Assembly: GCA_017650925.1 (NCBI GenBank)
Contig: JAGCDY010000107.1
Coordinates: 1-33,502, forward strand
Length of the DNA stretch: 33,502 nt
From: a bacterium
GTDB lineage: Bacteria > Auribacterota > UBA3054
Direction of reading: 5' to 3'
Shown here: positions 31,801 to 33,502 of the stretch, piece after piece
How the letters are laid out: each line of letters starts with the position of its first letter
Position numbering within the stretch: the first letter of the stretch is position 1
Translations under genes and position numbers: made by a program
The notes under the pieces: model-generated
Database searches by the model: none
Seen by the model: only the letters and a program-made list of their open reading frames with translations
Told to the model about the DNA's origin: nothing

Positions 31801-31892
31801 GGCGGCATATACCCCATAGCGAACTCACGGAGGACGCAAATCAAGGCCATGCGCGCGTAGTCCGTGAGCGAGGGGTATATGCCGCCTTAGCT
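31795..31892. repeat. 98-bp long imperfect palindrome with 21-bp perfect arms
   Basis: The outer arms 31795-31815 and 31872-31892 (AGCTAAGGCGGCATATACCC... and its complement) pair perfectly over 21 bp. Inside, CTCACGGA/TCCGTGAG (31824-31831 / 31861-31868) pairs over 8 bp and ACGC/GCGT (31834-31837 / 31855-31858) over 4 bp, separated by an asymmetric bulge (8 nt against 3) and a 2x2 mismatch; the loop is 17 nt. It begins 7 bp past the stop of the right-edge gene. There is no T tract and no clear target-site duplication. It could be a miniature mobile element, a 3' processing/stability hairpin or a protein-binding site. Confidence 0.75.
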
Positions 31893-31899
31893 AGATTCT

Positions 31900-33502
31900 T
31901 TATCTTTGCTTGAGGCCCAAGCAAGCCAGCGCGGCTAGCACAAAAATAGCCACCGCAGGTTCCGGGATCGGGTCGGTGGAGATGCCGAAGATGCCGGAAT
32001 AGTTGGTCACGTTGTGGCCGTGGAGGTCCTCGGCGATGATCCTGACGACCGCTCTGTCGGTGACCTGCCTGTAAGGGAAGGTGTTCCAGCTGAATTTTTT
32101 GTCCAGCTCGTAGTAGTAGTCCTCGCAGATGTCGATCCAGGGGCCTTGGAACTCGTTGGTGGAGTAAGAGAGGTAAAAGGCGCGCCAGCCGTCGGAGGGG
32201 GCCTTGTATTCCCACTCTATGGGCTCCGTCATGGTGCGGTAGATGTCCCCCGCCGCGGGCTTCGTCACTTCAACGTATTCCGTACCGTCCAAGGGCGCCG
32301 GCTTGGGCGAGAGCTCCATTTCGACGGTGTAGAAGGTGTTGGAGTTCAAAGGTCTGCTGGTGACCACGTTCCCGTGGCCGTAGGCGCTGCCGAAGGAGAT
32401 ATACCATCTGCCTTCCAAACCCTTGTCGTAGCAGTCGTCCTGGGTCAGCGTGAAGGTGTGTTCCGTCTCACGGCTTAAGGACAGATCGTCGTAAACGAAG
32501 CCGTCCTGCTGGTAGCGGTCAAAGAAGGGAATGTAATTTTTCCTGAGGCCGCAGAGCACGGGAAGCCCGGTCTTGACTCGCACGACCAGCTGCGTCGTGC
32601 CCTCCGGGACCTTCATCTCGAAGGAGAAGAAGCCCGCCAGATCGACGTCCTCCTGGCGGATCGTTTCATGGGATCCGATTGGGTAGGCCGCCACGTTGAA
32701 GTTCATGTATTTCGTTATCCAGTTCATCATGTGTCCGCGCCTTAATCCGACCTTCTCGGGCATATGCTTGAAGAACCAAATTTTGTGCTTGTAGTTGACG
32801 CCGTTGCCCCAGTCGGCGCAGGTCATGCTCCTGGGGACCCAGTTGGTCATGTTGGGATAGTCGTACCAGCAGTCGGCGTAGCTCATGACCGGCGTGGTGT
32901 TGCCCCAGTCGTAGTCCCTAACGGAGTTGGGGGCGTAGTGCACGTCGCCTATGTTGACGTTGTCGGTGCACTCGCTGCCGTGGGCCCTGTAAAGCGCCAT
33001 GTCGTGGGAATTGGTGTAGTCGATGCCGTTGTCGAAGGAATAGACGTAGTTGTGAAAGGCGCCGCCCAGGTGCCATTCGCAGCCGTGGCCGAAATTCTCC
33101 ATAGGCGTGTCGGATCTTTCGATGCTGGGCATGCACATCATGAACATCCTGTCGTTCATGAGCCGGCCGAAGCCGAAGGAATTGCAGCCGAAGGCGCCCT
33201 TGCCGAAAAGCCTGGTCTCGTTGGTGTCCATGCCGGGCCAGCCGTAGAGCCAGACCTGGTCGATGTCTCCCCTCTCAATGGCGGGGATCATCCAGGGCAC
33301 GTCGTTGGTCAGAAAGTGCGCGTAGTCGAAGGCGCCGCCGGGATGCTTGTCCTTCTCCCCTTTCTTCCAATAGTCGTAATAGCTCTGCTGGTTGAAGCGG
33401 CGGCCGCTGGTCATCAGCGGGAAAATGTCGAGGTTCGTGACGACCACGAAGTTGGCTTTGACCATGCCGAAGGTGGCTTCCTTCCACCAGGACTTCTGGT
33501 CG
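31900..33502 (-). CDS. exported PEP-CTERM-like protein (5' end outside window)
   Basis: The frame is open to the right edge; 533 residues are visible, and sequence before the internal Met at 33465 (WWKEATFG) is clearly coding, so the start and signal peptide lie outside. The first two thirds carry Trp/Tyr/Asn-rich blocks: VVTNLDIFP, WLYGWPGMDTNETRLFG, MENFGHGCEWHLGGAF, IGDVHYAPNSVRDYDWGN and FFKHMPEKVG. These resemble a group of secreted bacterial proteins of unknown function that I cannot name. A beta-rich region follows (about 270-500). The C-terminus is IPEP plus a hydrophobic stretch (AVAIFVLAALACLGL) and KQR, a PEP-CTERM-like sorting signal matching the tail of the 3770-4582 protein. His and Glu/Cys in FGHGCEWH could be a metal site, which is inference. 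Confidence 0.82.
   Translation of the reverse strand, partial: DQKSWWKEATFGMVKANFVVVTNLDIFPLMTSGRRFNQQSYYDYWKKGEKDKHPGGAFDYAHFLTNDVPWMIPAIERGDIDQVWLYGWPGMDTNETRLFGKGAFGCNSFGFGRLMNDRMFMMCMPSIERSDTPMENFGHGCEWHLGGAFHNYVYSFDNGIDYTNSHDMALYRAHGSECTDNVNIGDVHYAPNSVRDYDWGNTTPVMSYADCWYDYPNMTNWVPRSMTCADWGNGVNYKHKIWFFKHMPEKVGLRRGHMMNWITKYMNFNVAAYPIGSHETIRQEDVDLAGFFSFEMKVPEGTTQLVVRVKTGLPVLCGLRKNYIPFFDRYQQDGFVYDDLSLSRETEHTFTLTQDDCYDKGLEGRWYISFGSAYGHGNVVTSRPLNSNTFYTVEMELSPKPAPLDGTEYVEVTKPAAGDIYRTMTEPIEWEYKAPSDGWRAFYLSYSTNEFQGPWIDICEDYYYELDKKFSWNTFPYRQVTDRAVVRIIAEDLHGHNVTNYSGIFGISTDPIPEPAVAIFVLAALACLGLKQR

Noticed and set aside
31795-31892. Integron attC site or intrinsic terminator
   Set aside because: The ends lack the RYYYAAC/GTTRRRY boxes of attC, no integrase is near, and no T tract follows the hairpin on either strand.
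31621-31899. Chromosomal replication origin
   Set aside because: Only three DnaA-like boxes, no origin-linked genes and no strand switch between flanking genes; kept only as a DnaA-box observation.
31638-31913. Plus-strand frame of 91 codons across the DnaA boxes and palindrome
   Set aside because: It runs through the inverted repeat, starts without an SD and gives a protein without recognisable features.

Overview
The window is a gene-dense bacterial chromosome segment. No tRNA, rRNA, CRISPR array, transposase or phage gene was seen. Three things point tentatively to the Kiritimatiellae/Lentisphaerae side of the Verrucomicrobiota/PVC group, perhaps a gut or rumen lineage: several exported formylglycine-generating-enzyme-like (FGE-like) proteins that share an N-terminal module, PEP-CTERM-like tails on two exported proteins, and a very large pilin-like protein with a lamin-tail-like segment. 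No marker gene settles the taxonomy. The gene content otherwise fits an anaerobe that synthesises arginine, histidine, pyrimidines and fatty acids and uses electron bifurcation (NfnAB).

Layout. (1) 1-5894, minus strand: argG with its own promoter, then a PEP-CTERM-like exported protein and three tandem exported FGE-fold paralogues; the last one runs off the left edge. (2) 5904-8592: a MATE exporter divergent from a nucleoside-gate-type membrane protein, which ends at a bidirectional terminator. (3) 8612-14938, minus strand: a tightly packed run HAD phosphatase - mutL - zinc-ribbon membrane protein - nfnA - nfnB - degenerate MDR protein - lipoprotein. (4) 14955-15713, plus strand: one exported protein whose 3' end overlaps hisI. 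(5) 15689-21843, minus strand: pcrA/uvrD helicase - DUF362 ferredoxin protein - pyrK - O-antigen-ligase-like protein - hisI, all overlapping or nearly touching. (6) 21914-24982, plus strand: a solitary 1008-aa pseudopilin-like protein with a strong terminator. (7) 25001-29743, minus strand: accB - accC - PHP phosphoesterase - sugar isomerase - Gfo/Idh/MocA oxidoreductase, behind a promoter embedded in a helically phased GGCC array. (8) 29760-31643, minus strand: two envelope proteins of unknown function. (9) 31644-31899: a non-coding region with three DnaA-box-like 9-mers and a 98-bp long palindrome. (10) 31900 to the right edge, minus strand: a PEP-CTERM-like exported protein lacking its 5' end.

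Four genes expose possible cell-surface building (FGE-like array, PEP-CTERM-like proteins, pilin-like protein, O-antigen ligase), mixed with housekeeping metabolism in shared operons. Promoters are sigma70-like with 17-bp spacers (TTGNNN-17-TATAAT/TAAAAT). Several genes without a Shine-Dalgarno (SD) sequence instead have a -10 box 5-8 nt before the start codon, suggesting leaderless transcripts. The least explained signals are the degenerate FGE array behind argG, the phased GGCC operator-like array before accB, the 98-bp palindrome with nearby DnaA boxes, and the giant pilin-like protein.
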